In this document: positions 44,278 to 53,062 of the stretch, piece after piece
Numbering within the stretch: position 1 is the first letter of the stretch
Layout of the letters: every line of letters starts with the position of its first letter
NCBI GenBank assembly: GCA_965199185.1
Contig: CBDAQW010000004.1
Coordinates: forward strand, 124,001 to 188,000
Direction: 5' to 3'
DNA from: Endozoicomonas sp965199185
GTDB taxonomy: Bacteria > Pseudomonadota > Gammaproteobacteria > Pseudomonadales > Endozoicomonadaceae
DNA: 64,000 bases
Made by a program: the position numbers and the translations under genes
The notes under the pieces: model-generated
The model's input: the letters and a program-made list of their open reading frames with translations, nothing else
What the model was told of the DNA's origin: nothing
The model's database searches: none

Positions 44278-44342
44278 GAGAAGTTATTTTGTACCTAATC
44301 CCAAATATCGAAGGATTCACCGGAGTCAAAAGGAACTGAAAC

Positions 44343-45143
44343 ATGCCTGATAACATCAACAAATTACTGTATGCCATGTGGCAGGATTATTTAGCCCTGA
44401 CACCCGATGCCCGCCCCATTCATGACCTGTTTGCCAGCATGAACAACGGGGTGGTGGTCAACGATCACATCGCCTTAAGAACCTTCAACCATCCGAGCGT
44501 CAACATCGATAAACTAGCTCGCCCTTTTATTGAGGCGGGGTATATCGCTGAAGACAGTTACCAGTTCCCGGTCAAAAAATTGTTTGCCAGACATTATCGG
44601 CATCCGGATAACAACCTGCCCAAAGTGTTCATCAGTGAACTATTGACTGAAGAACTCTCGCAAGAAGCACAAAATATCATTGCAGCCCTTCTCAATCAGC
44701 TCGATGATTCGGCCAGTGAGCAAGATGATTTCTGTTATTCCGGTCGCCACTGGCCAATAAGCACTGAACAATATCAGACGCTGGCTCAGGAAAGTGAATA
44801 CGCTTCATGGCTGGCTGCTCACGGTTTTCGGCCGAATCATTTTACGATTTCGGTGAACCACCTTGAATCGCACTCTGACCTGCAGAGCGTCAACCAGTTG
44901 CTGCTTGATAAGGGGTATCTTTTAAACGACAGTGGCGGTTTTATTAAAGGCTCACCGGATGTATTGCTTGAGCAATCTTCCACAAAAGCCCGGAATATTA
45001 CCGTTGATTTTTCCGATGGCACTCTGAACATCCCCGGTTGCTATTATGAGTTTGCGCTGCGTTATCCTCTGCCTGACGGTGAGCTTTATCAGGGGTTTGT
45101 TGCGGCTTCGGCTGATAGGATTTTTGAGAGTACTCATCACTGA
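44343..45143 (+). CDS. DUF1338 / 2-oxoadipate dioxygenase-decarboxylase-like protein
   Basis: A 266-residue protein of the DUF1338 family. Characterised members (HglS) are metal-dependent enzymes that convert 2-oxoadipate to D-2-hydroxyglutarate in lysine catabolism. This is the short form. The N-terminal block NDHIALRTFNHPSVNIDKLA, RHYRHPDNNLPKVFISELL in the middle, HGFRPNHFTISVNHL and CYYEFALRYPLPDGELYQGFV include candidate metal ligands (His near 38, 78 and 162, Glu near 239). Substrate is inferred, not shown. Same strand as the aminotransferase, 188 bases downstream. Confidence 0.8.
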   Translation: MPDNINKLLYAMWQDYLALTPDARPIHDLFASMNNGVVVNDHIALRTFNHPSVNIDKLARPFIEAGYIAEDSYQFPVKKLFARHYRHPDNNLPKVFISELLTEELSQEAQNIIAALLNQLDDSASEQDDFCYSGRHWPISTEQYQTLAQESEYASWLAAHGFRPNHFTISVNHLESHSDLQSVNQLLLDKGYLLNDSGGFIKGSPDVLLEQSSTKARNITVDFSDGTLNIPGCYYEFALRYPLPDGELYQGFVAASADRIFESTHH

Positions 45144-45677
45144 CCTGTATCCCAGTCATTACTTTTATCTTTATACTTGCTGATCCATGATTTATGGGTT
45201 CTGTACAAAATAACAGTCAAAGACGTTTTGCGCACTCTGCTTTCATCCCTTACAGGGATGAGGCTGTCGCAAAATTAATGTAGGTCGGGTTCCTGTGGAG
45301 CAGGAACCCGACAATCAGCATGAAATGCTGAAAAATCAGCTTTTTTATGCGCTTTTTGAGCGCATTGTCGGCTCACCCAAACGGGTGAACCGACCGAAGA
45401 GCTTTTGCGACAGCCTTGGGATTGTACGAGATCCCCTGGCATGGATAGCCATGTTGAAATTAAAAATCACACATCGGACTTTATCTGGCTTGTGCCAACT
45501 CGTCGGATAAGCCTTATATAAATCTGTCTTTCAACTCCCTAAAATACACACCCTTCTCCAGCTCATTGAACCATTAGCCGGTTCGCGAGCCAGATACTTT
45601 CATCGATACCCCTGATTAGGGATAATTGCACCCGTTTTACTCGATGAGCTAACAGGCAGCCAGGTTTCAGAAAACAG
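45144..45677. other. Intergenic region filled by a composite repeat element
   Basis: The 534-base gap before the heptosyltransferase is mostly the nested family A plus family B element described separately (about 45150-45477). The remaining 45478-45677 has no recognisable RNA, terminator or gene; promoter signals for the glycosyltransferase genes should lie there but I cannot pick one with confidence. Confidence 0.6.
45150..45477. mobile_element. Composite repeat: family B element nested in family A element
   Basis: Outer part: a degraded family A copy in reverse orientation; its end is visible as CATGTTGAAATTAAAAATCACACATCGG at 45451-45477, and its other end is worn (start approximate). Inner part, 45261-45416 (156 bp): AGGCTGTCGCAAAA to TTTTGCGACAGCCT with hairpins in the middle. 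The junctions (GCCTCATCCCTG and GTACAATCCC on the opposite strand) match those of the copy at 58094-58332. Confidence 0.75.
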
Positions 45678-46790
45678 ATGAATCAGATAGATTGGCACGA
45701 CATCAAAAGAGTTCTTGTTATCAAGTTCAGACACCATGGTGATGTACTTCTGACAACGCCTGTTTTCAATACAATCAAAAACCACCACCCTGAAATTGAG
45801 GTAGACGCCTTAGTCTATGATGAAACCGCCCCTATGCTGGAGGGTTTGCCTGCATTAAGTCAGCTGCATACAGTAAAGCGCCAGTCGAAGAAAAAAGGTA
45901 TAAGACATCAGATACAACAAGAGCTCAAACTCATATCTGATCTGAAGGCTCGCCAGTATGATCTGATTATTCATCTAACGGAACACTGGCGAGGTTCTAC
46001 GTTCTGTCGTTTGTTGAAACCTAAATACAGTGTTGTGGCTAAATATTCTCGCCGACAGGGTAAGTGGTGGAAAAACTCTTTCACTCACCACTATCCTACA
46101 CCGCCAACACCATATCATACTGTTGAAAAGCATCTTGATTCATTGCGTCACTTAAACCTGCATCCAGAAACCTATAGTGACCTTAGAACAACATTTACAA
46201 TTGATAAGCAAACCTCAGAATACACGGCTTCTGTTTTAAAAGAGCACGGTCTTGTACCTAATGGCTATATACTCTTTCATCCAACATCACGATGGCTATT
46301 CAAATGTTGGAAAGAATCTCATGCCGCAGAAGTAATTGATCATTTACAAAACGCCGGTTGGAGAGTTGTGCTTACCAGTGGTCCTGATAAAAATGAACTC
46401 AATATGATCGGTAGAATTCTGAAACGTTGTGAAACACAACCAATCAATCTTTCAGGAAAAACAAATTTAAAGCAACTGGGCAGTTTGATTAATACTTGTC
46501 GACTTTTTTTGGGCATGGATTCTGTGCCAATGCATATGGCCGCTGCACTCGAAAAGCCTGTTGTAGCTCTCTTTGGACCATCCAGTGAGCTGTATTGGGC
46601 TCCGTGGAAAACTCATTCAGAGATCTTAGTAGACGACAGCCCCTGTCGCCCCTGTGGACTTGATGGCTGTGGTGGTAGTAAACGAAGTAATTGCCTCTAT
46701 AACATTTCTGCTCAACAGGTCATAGGCAGTATTTATAAATTACTATCAAGAACAGACCAGAAACAGTGCATAAATCATGAGGCAGTGTGA
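45678..46790 (+). CDS. lipopolysaccharide heptosyltransferase (GT9, WaaQ-like)
   Basis: A 370-residue GT9 glycosyltransferase that adds heptose to the LPS inner core from ADP-heptose. The N-terminus RVLVIKFRHHGDVLLTTPVFNTIK is the WaaQ type. The C-terminal ADP-heptose site is NTCRLFLGMDSVPMHMAAALEKPVVALFGPSSE, and CRPCGLDGCGGSKRSNCL is a cysteine cluster near the end seen in WaaQ proteins. It starts the glycosyltransferase run and ends at the base before the next gene starts. Confidence 0.9.
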   Translation: MNQIDWHDIKRVLVIKFRHHGDVLLTTPVFNTIKNHHPEIEVDALVYDETAPMLEGLPALSQLHTVKRQSKKKGIRHQIQQELKLISDLKARQYDLIIHLTEHWRGSTFCRLLKPKYSVVAKYSRRQGKWWKNSFTHHYPTPPTPYHTVEKHLDSLRHLNLHPETYSDLRTTFTIDKQTSEYTASVLKEHGLVPNGYILFHPTSRWLFKCWKESHAAEVIDHLQNAGWRVVLTSGPDKNELNMIGRILKRCETQPINLSGKTNLKQLGSLINTCRLFLGMDSVPMHMAAALEKPVVALFGPSSELYWAPWKTHSEILVDDSPCRPCGLDGCGGSKRSNCLYNISAQQVIGSIYKLLSRTDQKQCINHEAV

Positions 46791-47564
46791 ATGACATATC
46801 AGCCAAGATCTACTCTCTCTGTCGTACTTATTGCAAAAAACAGTGAAGAAACACTTCGCGATTGCCTGAACTCAGTGCAATGGGCAGATGAAATCATTTT
46901 ACTTGACTCGGGCAGTACAGATGCAACCGTTGAGATTGCACAAAACCTGAGAGCAAAGGTTTTTGTTCAACCTGGCTGGCAAGGCTATGGTCATCAGCGC
47001 CAGCTAGCTCAAGAATATGCGACAGGTGACTTCATCTTCATGCTGGACACCGATGAACAAGTAACCAGCGAATTGAAAGAAAGCATAAAATACATTCTGT
47101 CACAACCTCAAAAACCTAATACCGTATTTCGCTGTTCTCGTCGTAACTGGTTCCTTGGTCGTTATATGTTTCAGTGTGGCTGGTATCCAGATAAAGTTAT
47201 TCGCTTATACCTTAATAAAGAAAGGACTTATAACAACAACTTGGTTCATGAATCGGTAGATATTGGTGAAGCAGAGGTGGTTGACCTTACAGGCGATTTA
47301 TTGCACGAGACCTGTAACGATTATATTCGCTTTCAGGAAAAACAACTGAGATATGCAAAAAGCTGGGCAGAAGACCATTACCAGAAAGGAAAAAAAGTAT
47401 CGTTAACCAGTGCATTTAGTCACAGTGTAGCTGCATTTATCAAAGCTTATCTAATTCGAAAAGGCTTTCTGGAAGGAGCACACGGTCTTTTACTATCGCT
47501 GGTCATTACACAGTATACTTTCAATAAATATGCTTCTTTATGGTCTCTTAACAAACACTCCTAA
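46791..47564 (+). CDS. family 2 glycosyltransferase (WaaE/KdtX-like)
   Basis: A 257-residue GT2 transferase: LSVVLIAKNSEETLRDCLNSVQWADEIILLDSGSTDATVEIA gives the nucleotide-sugar fold, and FIFMLDTDEQV the metal-binding DxD region (LDTDE). The domain after it (CGWYPDKVIRLYLNKERTY and VHESV) matches WaaE/KdtX-type LPS core transferases. It starts 1 base after the heptosyltransferase stop, so it is translationally linked. Confidence 0.88.
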   Translation: MTYQPRSTLSVVLIAKNSEETLRDCLNSVQWADEIILLDSGSTDATVEIAQNLRAKVFVQPGWQGYGHQRQLAQEYATGDFIFMLDTDEQVTSELKESIKYILSQPQKPNTVFRCSRRNWFLGRYMFQCGWYPDKVIRLYLNKERTYNNNLVHESVDIGEAEVVDLTGDLLHETCNDYIRFQEKQLRYAKSWAEDHYQKGKKVSLTSAFSHSVAAFIKAYLIRKGFLEGAHGLLLSLVITQYTFNKYASLWSLNKHS

Positions 47565-47632
47565 TCTAGCCATTACAAAAACCAACTCAAAATTTGTGCA
47601 ACCTGGCTGTTCGCACACCTGGAATAATCAAG

Positions 47633-48757
47633 ATGCTCAAACTGGCAATTGTACGTCAAAAATATCGCCCCGATGGAGGGGCAGAACGTTTCGTAGCTTC
47701 AGCCTTGACAGCACTCACACAGCAAACCCAACTACAGGTATCAGTTCTTACCAGACAATGGCAGGGTAACAACAATTCAGATTTTGAAATAATTCCTTGT
47801 AATCCTTTTAAATGGGGCAGAGTTAGCAGGGAAGCAGGGTTTGCACATTCAGCAAAGAAACATTTTAGTAAATTTGATATTGTCCAAAGTCATGAACGAA
47901 TTCCGGGATGCAGTATCTTCCGGGCTGGAGATGGAGTTCATAAAGTCTGGCTTGAACAACGCTCTCGTATTCTCTCAGATAAACAAGCTTGTCGCTTAAA
48001 GAGAGACCGTTTTCATCGCTATGTGCTACAAGCTGAAAAAGACATGTTTGAGCACCCTGAACTGCGAGCGGTTATCTGCAATTCAGAAATGGTCAAGGCT
48101 GAAATTGCTAACCACTTCGAAATCAACCCTGAGATCATTCATGTCATTTATAACAGCGTTGATCATCAAACATATAATTCCGATTTAAAGCATCGATTCC
48201 GCCACCTTATACGACAGAAGCTTTCTATACATGTAGACTCTACTGTCTTATTATTTGTCGGTTCAGGCTTTGAACGTAAAGGGCTAGACGCCTCTATAAA
48301 AGCACTTGCGAAAACCCAAAGCCATCTGATTGTGGTCGGCAAAGATAAGGAACTTTCAAAATATCAGCAACTATGCATCCAGTTGGGTTGTGAGCAAAGG
48401 GTTCACTTTGTTGGTATGCAAAAAGAGCCAGAAAAGTTCTATGGCGCTGCTGATGGATTTATTCTTCCAACCCTGTATGATCCGTTCCCCAATGTTATTC
48501 TTGAAGCTATGGCTTCTGGACTCGGAACGATTACCAGCCATTCCTGCGGTGGCGCTGAAATAATTCAGAATGATCAGAATGGCTACATTTGTGATGCGTT
48601 GGATATTACCGCTCTAACCAATGCCATAGAAAGATTTGAACAACCCGGCGTTGCGCAACGAGTTGGCGTTGAAGCCCAAAAAACGGTGGCTGATTTCACA
48701 CCTGAGCGACTGAGCCACGAGCTTGTCACCTTATATAATGAAGTTTTGAAGATTTAA
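47633..48757 (+). CDS. family 4 glycosyltransferase (WaaG-like)
   Basis: A 374-residue GT-B enzyme of the WaaG class, which adds the first glucose of the outer core in model LPS. N-terminus LAIVRQKYRPDGGAERFV carries the sugar-acceptor glycine motif. The donor-site E-x7-E motif is in YDPFPNVILEAMASGLGTITSHSCGGAEII. ATG 47633 gives the canonical N-terminus; the frame could open at 47594. Substrate specificity is not decidable. Confidence 0.88.
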   Translation: MLKLAIVRQKYRPDGGAERFVASALTALTQQTQLQVSVLTRQWQGNNNSDFEIIPCNPFKWGRVSREAGFAHSAKKHFSKFDIVQSHERIPGCSIFRAGDGVHKVWLEQRSRILSDKQACRLKRDRFHRYVLQAEKDMFEHPELRAVICNSEMVKAEIANHFEINPEIIHVIYNSVDHQTYNSDLKHRFRHLIRQKLSIHVDSTVLLFVGSGFERKGLDASIKALAKTQSHLIVVGKDKELSKYQQLCIQLGCEQRVHFVGMQKEPEKFYGAADGFILPTLYDPFPNVILEAMASGLGTITSHSCGGAEIIQNDQNGYICDALDITALTNAIERFEQPGVAQRVGVEAQKTVADFTPERLSHELVTLYNEVLKI

Positions 48758-48760
48758 TAC

Positions 48761-49843
48761 ATGAAAATTCTGCACACAGAATCCTCTTGTGGTTGGGGTG
48801 GTCAGGAAATCAGAACTCTGACCGAATCAGAAGGAATGATTGCCAAAGGTCATCAGATCACTATTGCCTGCCCTTCACATTCTAAAATCTATCAGGCAGC
48901 CCTGGATCGGGGAATCAATGTTGTAGATCTACCTATTCAGAAAAAAAAGCTCTCTTCACTATTAGCAATGAAAAAATTTCTTGCTGCAAATGATTATGAT
49001 GTCATCAACACCCATAGCTCGACGGATAGTTGGCTGGTGTCGCTTTGTATAGCCTGGAAAAAGAACCGTCCACGCATTGTTCGCACCAGACACTTGTCTA
49101 CTAAGGTTCATAATAATACTGCTACCATGTGGCTCTACAAAAAAGGAAATGATTTTATTGTTACCACAGGGGAAAAGCTTCGTCAGGCGCTCTATGATGT
49201 TAATGGCGTTCCTCTGAATAAAATGAAGTCAGTCCCAACAGGCATTGATGAGAACAAATTTATTCCTGCAAGTGATAAGCTGCTGACCAAGCAGAGCTTA
49301 GGAATACCAGCAGATAAAACGGTAATAGGTATTCTCGCGACCATTCGCTCTTGGAAAGGGCACCAATATTTGCTTGAAGCATTTGCCAGACTTGGCAGGA
49401 ATGATATTCATCTACTGATTGTTGGCGATGGTCCTGGCTACCGGCAAGTAAAAGACCAGGCAACAGCTTTAGGGATTAGTGAACAGATATCGATGCCAGG
49501 CAATCAGGAAAATGTTGTTCCCTGGTTGCAGGCAATGGATATTTTCTGCCTCCCTTCATACGGTAATGAAGGAGTACCACAGGGCATAATGCAAGCTATG
49601 TTTTGTGGATTGCCAATTATCTCAACAGATGTTGGCAGCATCCTCGAAGTGTTGCACCCTAATCAGAATGGCATACAAATTCGCACTAAAAATTCTAATG
49701 ATATAGAGCATGCACTTCTCGAGTTACTAGACAAGCCTGAGCTCAGAAAAACTTATGGCAACTTCAGCCTGAATCATGCTCGTAAACATTGCACTATGAC
49801 GAAAATGATTTCTGATATGGAAGCTGTTTTTACTGGCAGTTGA
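48761..49843 (+). CDS. family 4 glycosyltransferase
   Basis: A 360-residue GT4 transferase starting CGWGGQEIRTLTES, with donor-site PSYGNEGVPQGIMQAMFCGLPIISTDVGSILEVL. It follows the WaaG-like gene by 3 bases. Probably adds an outer-core or O-antigen sugar. It ends 91 bases before an AT-rich unknown gene. Confidence 0.88.
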   Translation: MKILHTESSCGWGGQEIRTLTESEGMIAKGHQITIACPSHSKIYQAALDRGINVVDLPIQKKKLSSLLAMKKFLAANDYDVINTHSSTDSWLVSLCIAWKKNRPRIVRTRHLSTKVHNNTATMWLYKKGNDFIVTTGEKLRQALYDVNGVPLNKMKSVPTGIDENKFIPASDKLLTKQSLGIPADKTVIGILATIRSWKGHQYLLEAFARLGRNDIHLLIVGDGPGYRQVKDQATALGISEQISMPGNQENVVPWLQAMDIFCLPSYGNEGVPQGIMQAMFCGLPIISTDVGSILEVLHPNQNGIQIRTKNSNDIEHALLELLDKPELRKTYGNFSLNHARKHCTMTKMISDMEAVFTGS

Positions 49844-49934
49844 ACCTTTAATACAGGAGGTTGAAACCTCCTATCTTATTATTGATATTAATTTTTCTTC
49901 TTAAACTCAATCTTCATAGGCTTTCATCTCGACA

Positions 49935-50936
49935 ATGAAAAAACCATCCAATTTTCATTTTATTTTAAATGACACTACTCGCTGGCAAGATATTCTATCT
50001 GGAGCAAAACCCAAACCAGCAGAGATTAAGAATCGCATCATTACAGGGGAAGATATATGGGTTCTTCTTACTTATCTTCATCTATATCATGCAGGTTATG
50101 ATGTTACCGTCGGAAGTGAAGGTAGAGAAGATAAAATAAACGTCATTGATGGTGTGAAGTCTCGTCCTCGGAATACTTTTTCCAATTTCTTCTATATTGC
50201 TTGCAGAACAGATGCTCACTATCCATTTTTCGGGCATTTTGTGCTTCATCAAAACCTAATTCGAAGCGAGCATAAAAACGAAATTTACATACCGCAATGG
50301 CCACAACCAGGGCTAATAAAAAGAGACCCTAAACGCGGCAATGACATACAAACAGTTGCATTTTTTGGTCAGCCTGTACGAAATCTTTCAGAAGAATTTC
50401 AATCCGCAGATTTTAAATCTAAATTAAAAGCCAAAGGTATTGAGTTTATTATCAAAGGAAAAAATAACAATAATGTTGAATGGCATGACTATTCAAATGT
50501 AGATCTTGTTATTGCGGTTCGTGACGTGCCAGTAGAATTATTGAAAATAAAGCCTGTCAATAAAGTAACCAATGCCTGGTTGGCAGACAGCCTATGCATC
50601 ACAGGTGATGAGCCCGCAGTAGAAGCTGCTTTTGCTAATAAAGATGCAGTACTCCACGCTACAACAACGGATGGTGTAATTAGCATCATTGATCTTTTAA
50701 AAAACAATCCAGATATTTTTTCTCTTTTACGTGAAGAAGGAAGAAATCTTGCCCAGGATTACTCCGAAGATTCAATCTTAAAAAAATGGATAGACATTGA
50801 AACGAATATCAATACTACTTTTCAAGCATGGAAAAAGAGTAGCAAGCTAAAAAAAGATATTAATTATATCCACAGAAGGATTCTAAACCGCATTAGCAAA
50901 ACAAAGCATAAATGGACTATTTCAAGACGCATATAA
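49935..50936 (+). CDS. hypothetical protein in the glycan island, 333 aa
   Basis: I do not recognise it. A 333-residue soluble protein with a possible GT-B-like two-domain layout (VDLVIAVRDVP, KVTNAWLADSLCITGDEPA, then a C-terminal basic stretch KHKWTISRRI). No clear nucleotide-sugar motif. Codon use is markedly AT-rich compared with the genes to the left, as is the next gene. Position between glycosyltransferase and acyltransferase genes suggests a glycan-related role, not proven. Confidence 0.6.
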   Translation: MKKPSNFHFILNDTTRWQDILSGAKPKPAEIKNRIITGEDIWVLLTYLHLYHAGYDVTVGSEGREDKINVIDGVKSRPRNTFSNFFYIACRTDAHYPFFGHFVLHQNLIRSEHKNEIYIPQWPQPGLIKRDPKRGNDIQTVAFFGQPVRNLSEEFQSADFKSKLKAKGIEFIIKGKNNNNVEWHDYSNVDLVIAVRDVPVELLKIKPVNKVTNAWLADSLCITGDEPAVEAAFANKDAVLHATTTDGVISIIDLLKNNPDIFSLLREEGRNLAQDYSEDSILKKWIDIETNINTTFQAWKKSSKLKKDINYIHRRILNRISKTKHKWTISRRI

Positions 50937-51004
50937 TCTTCACCCCTTATATCAATATTAGACATTCCTCATAAATTAACGCACAGAAAAATCAGGTTAA
51001 AAAG

Positions 51005-51562
51005 TTGAGCCTATTTAAAAAGATCACCCTTTTGATTCGTTATAGAAAAAAACACTTCAAAAAGTTAGGCACAAATGTCAGCTATCAGGAGATGAATTCA
51101 AAATTTCTTTTTACTGAAAACATTTCCATTGGAGAACATTGCAAAATTTTAGATGGTGCTCACATTGATGGAAGTGGGGGTATAAGTATCGGTAAAGGTA
51201 CGATAATAGCGCCTTTATGTACCATATTAACAAGCAACCATTTTTATGATGAAGATCACCTGGAATATCTTCCCTATGATCACAGAATGATCAAAAAACC
51301 AGTATCCATTGGCGATTACTGCTGGATTGGTCGTAATGTTATGATTATGCCCGGTGTTAAAATTGGAGACGGCTGTGTAATTGCTGCCGGCAGCATAGTT
51401 GTTAAAGATATTCCATCTTACTCGGTCGCAGGAGGCAACCCTGCACGGATAATAAAAAACAGAAAGGGAGAGAAGATAGAGAAACTAATAAAAGAAGGCA
51501 GGAGCTACAACGATCCATCAGTAAATACTGATATGCGGAAAAGATACATTACCAGCCTGTAA
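51005..51562 (+). CDS. hexapeptide-repeat acyltransferase
   Basis: A 185-residue left-handed beta-helix transferase of the MaaA/WcaF kind: GDGCVIAAGSIVVKDIPSYSVAGGNPARIIKNR is the characteristic last coil, and CTILTSNHFYDEDH contains the catalytic histidine. Likely O-acetylates a sugar of the surface polysaccharide. The start is TTG at 51005, since no ATG precedes the beta-helix in this frame. Confidence 0.88.
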   Translation: MSLFKKITLLIRYRKKHFKKLGTNVSYQEMNSKFLFTENISIGEHCKILDGAHIDGSGGISIGKGTIIAPLCTILTSNHFYDEDHLEYLPYDHRMIKKPVSIGDYCWIGRNVMIMPGVKIGDGCVIAAGSIVVKDIPSYSVAGGNPARIIKNRKGEKIEKLIKEGRSYNDPSVNTDMRKRYITSL

Positions 51563-51573
51563 ATAAATAAAAA

Positions 51574-51599
51574 GCCGTTTGTTTTTGATAACAAACGGC
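51574..51599 (-). terminator. Rho-independent terminator of the ligase gene
   Basis: GCCGTTTGTT and AACAAACGGC form a perfect 10-bp stem with a 6-base loop. On the minus strand the stem is followed by TTTTTATTTATTT, so it ends the leftward O-antigen ligase-like transcript. On the plus strand downstream sequence is A-rich, so rightward termination would be weaker. Confidence 0.88.
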
Positions 51600-51620
51600 A
51601 TTAAAAAATAGAGATAAAAA

Positions 51621-52931
51621 TCAAATTTCTTTTTCAAGCATTTTATCTTCCCTCTTAACCTCATGAACAGAGTAAGTTGATTCACTTATAACCTTGCGTG
51701 AGTCATCATGCAATCTTTGTAACCATCCCATTGATAGACCAATAAGACAAAATGCTAATTGTCCATGTTCTACATATAAAGTTGAATTACCCACACCACC
51801 AACAATTACATATATGCCAGACATTAATCCCATAATAGGTTCAAGGGCAAAATGTCTGTTAGAAAAGAAAAGCATTAGCCACTGCAAGTGTTTTAGTGCC
51901 GTAAGTATTAAAAAAGAAAGTATGAATACTAATCCGATGTACCCTCGATTCATTAAAATGCTGGCTACGAAGTTATGACCGTGATTGGTATGAAAAAATT
52001 GGCTGTCGTTATATTCAATGTTTCGGTTACTGGCTATTTTCTCCAGATACTCTCGGCTTGTCGCTTCTGAGAAATGCCTGTCTCCGGCGCCAAACCAAGG
52101 GAAGTCTTCCAGTGAGAAAGTAACCGAATTAAAGATAACACCTCTGGCACTCGTATAATCCTTACCGTTGCCTCCACCTTGGGCACGATACTGAATCTCT
52201 GAGCGAAATTCTTGAGCTGATGGTAAATTCTTACTGACATAATTTATACTACTTGCCATCAGTAATATAGCTACTGCGCTGTATGCTATAAATTTAAAGT
52301 TTGCTTTAAAAGTCAGCATCAAAGCCATCACCGCCATAACAAACATGACTGCAAGTGATGTCAAAGAGCGGGTGGGTATCATGGCTATTGCAAAAAATAC
52401 AACACAGCCTGTAAATATCCAGCGAGTCCAGCCTGTACGTAATATAGCCAATGCAATGGACACACCAAAAGCAAGGTTAATATACAGGGCTGATTGATTG
52501 ACATGACCAACCGATTTCAGCTCTGGATACATTGCTCCATTACTCATCCATACTGCCCATGAGTCAAGCACTGCAATACCTGAACCCATTATTATTGAGA
52601 CAGCCAGCATGTTACTTTCATGACTTTTGACCACTGTCCTTGATAGCATAAGTGCTGGAATGATTAGTTTGGTGAATGTCAAGACACCACTTATTGATTT
52701 TTGCCAACCAAACGGGTTGGTAAAACTGGAAATAATACCAGCAAATATGAACAGAAGAAGTGTTGCCTCCCACACTTTAAGTCGACCACCAAAGTCCTTC
52801 TGTTTGTATGACTGAACAGACCAAATTACTATATAAGCCACTAAAAAAAGATTTTTAGGTCCTTCTAATAAAGGTAAAACAAAAAGAAATGCCATGAGCA
52901 AGTAAAGCTCAAGCTTTGTCATGGTGCGCAT
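51621..52931 (-). CDS. O-antigen ligase (WaaL/Wzy_C family)
   Basis: A 436-residue polytopic membrane protein with about 12 helices. WaaL joins undecaprenyl-linked O-antigen to lipid A-core in the periplasm; related Wzy enzymes polymerise repeat units. The long periplasmic loop with HTNHGHNFVASIL near residue 325 carries the H-x2-HxHN signature of the ligase/polymerase family, and Arg residues lie in the earlier loops. ATG 52931 with AGGA upstream is preferred over 53039. It runs against the glycosyltransferase genes and shares the terminator. Confidence 0.82.
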   Translation of the reverse strand: MRTMTKLELYLLMAFLFVLPLLEGPKNLFLVAYIVIWSVQSYKQKDFGGRLKVWEATLLLFIFAGIISSFTNPFGWQKSISGVLTFTKLIIPALMLSRTVVKSHESNMLAVSIIMGSGIAVLDSWAVWMSNGAMYPELKSVGHVNQSALYINLAFGVSIALAILRTGWTRWIFTGCVVFFAIAMIPTRSLTSLAVMFVMAVMALMLTFKANFKFIAYSAVAILLMASSINYVSKNLPSAQEFRSEIQYRAQGGGNGKDYTSARGVIFNSVTFSLEDFPWFGAGDRHFSEATSREYLEKIASNRNIEYNDSQFFHTNHGHNFVASILMNRGYIGLVFILSFLILTALKHLQWLMLFFSNRHFALEPIMGLMSGIYVIVGGVGNSTLYVEHGQLAFCLIGLSMGWLQRLHDDSRKVISESTYSVHEVKREDKMLEKEI

Positions 52932-53062
52932 GAAATAACATCCTGTAAAAAGTTCGGTCAATTCTAGCATTTCATCTGATGCCAAAAAACTTCGGAAAGT
53001 GTCATGGATTAATGACCTGATCCTGAAAAAAAGAATCATAGTCTTATAATTGGCGTCCTTTG

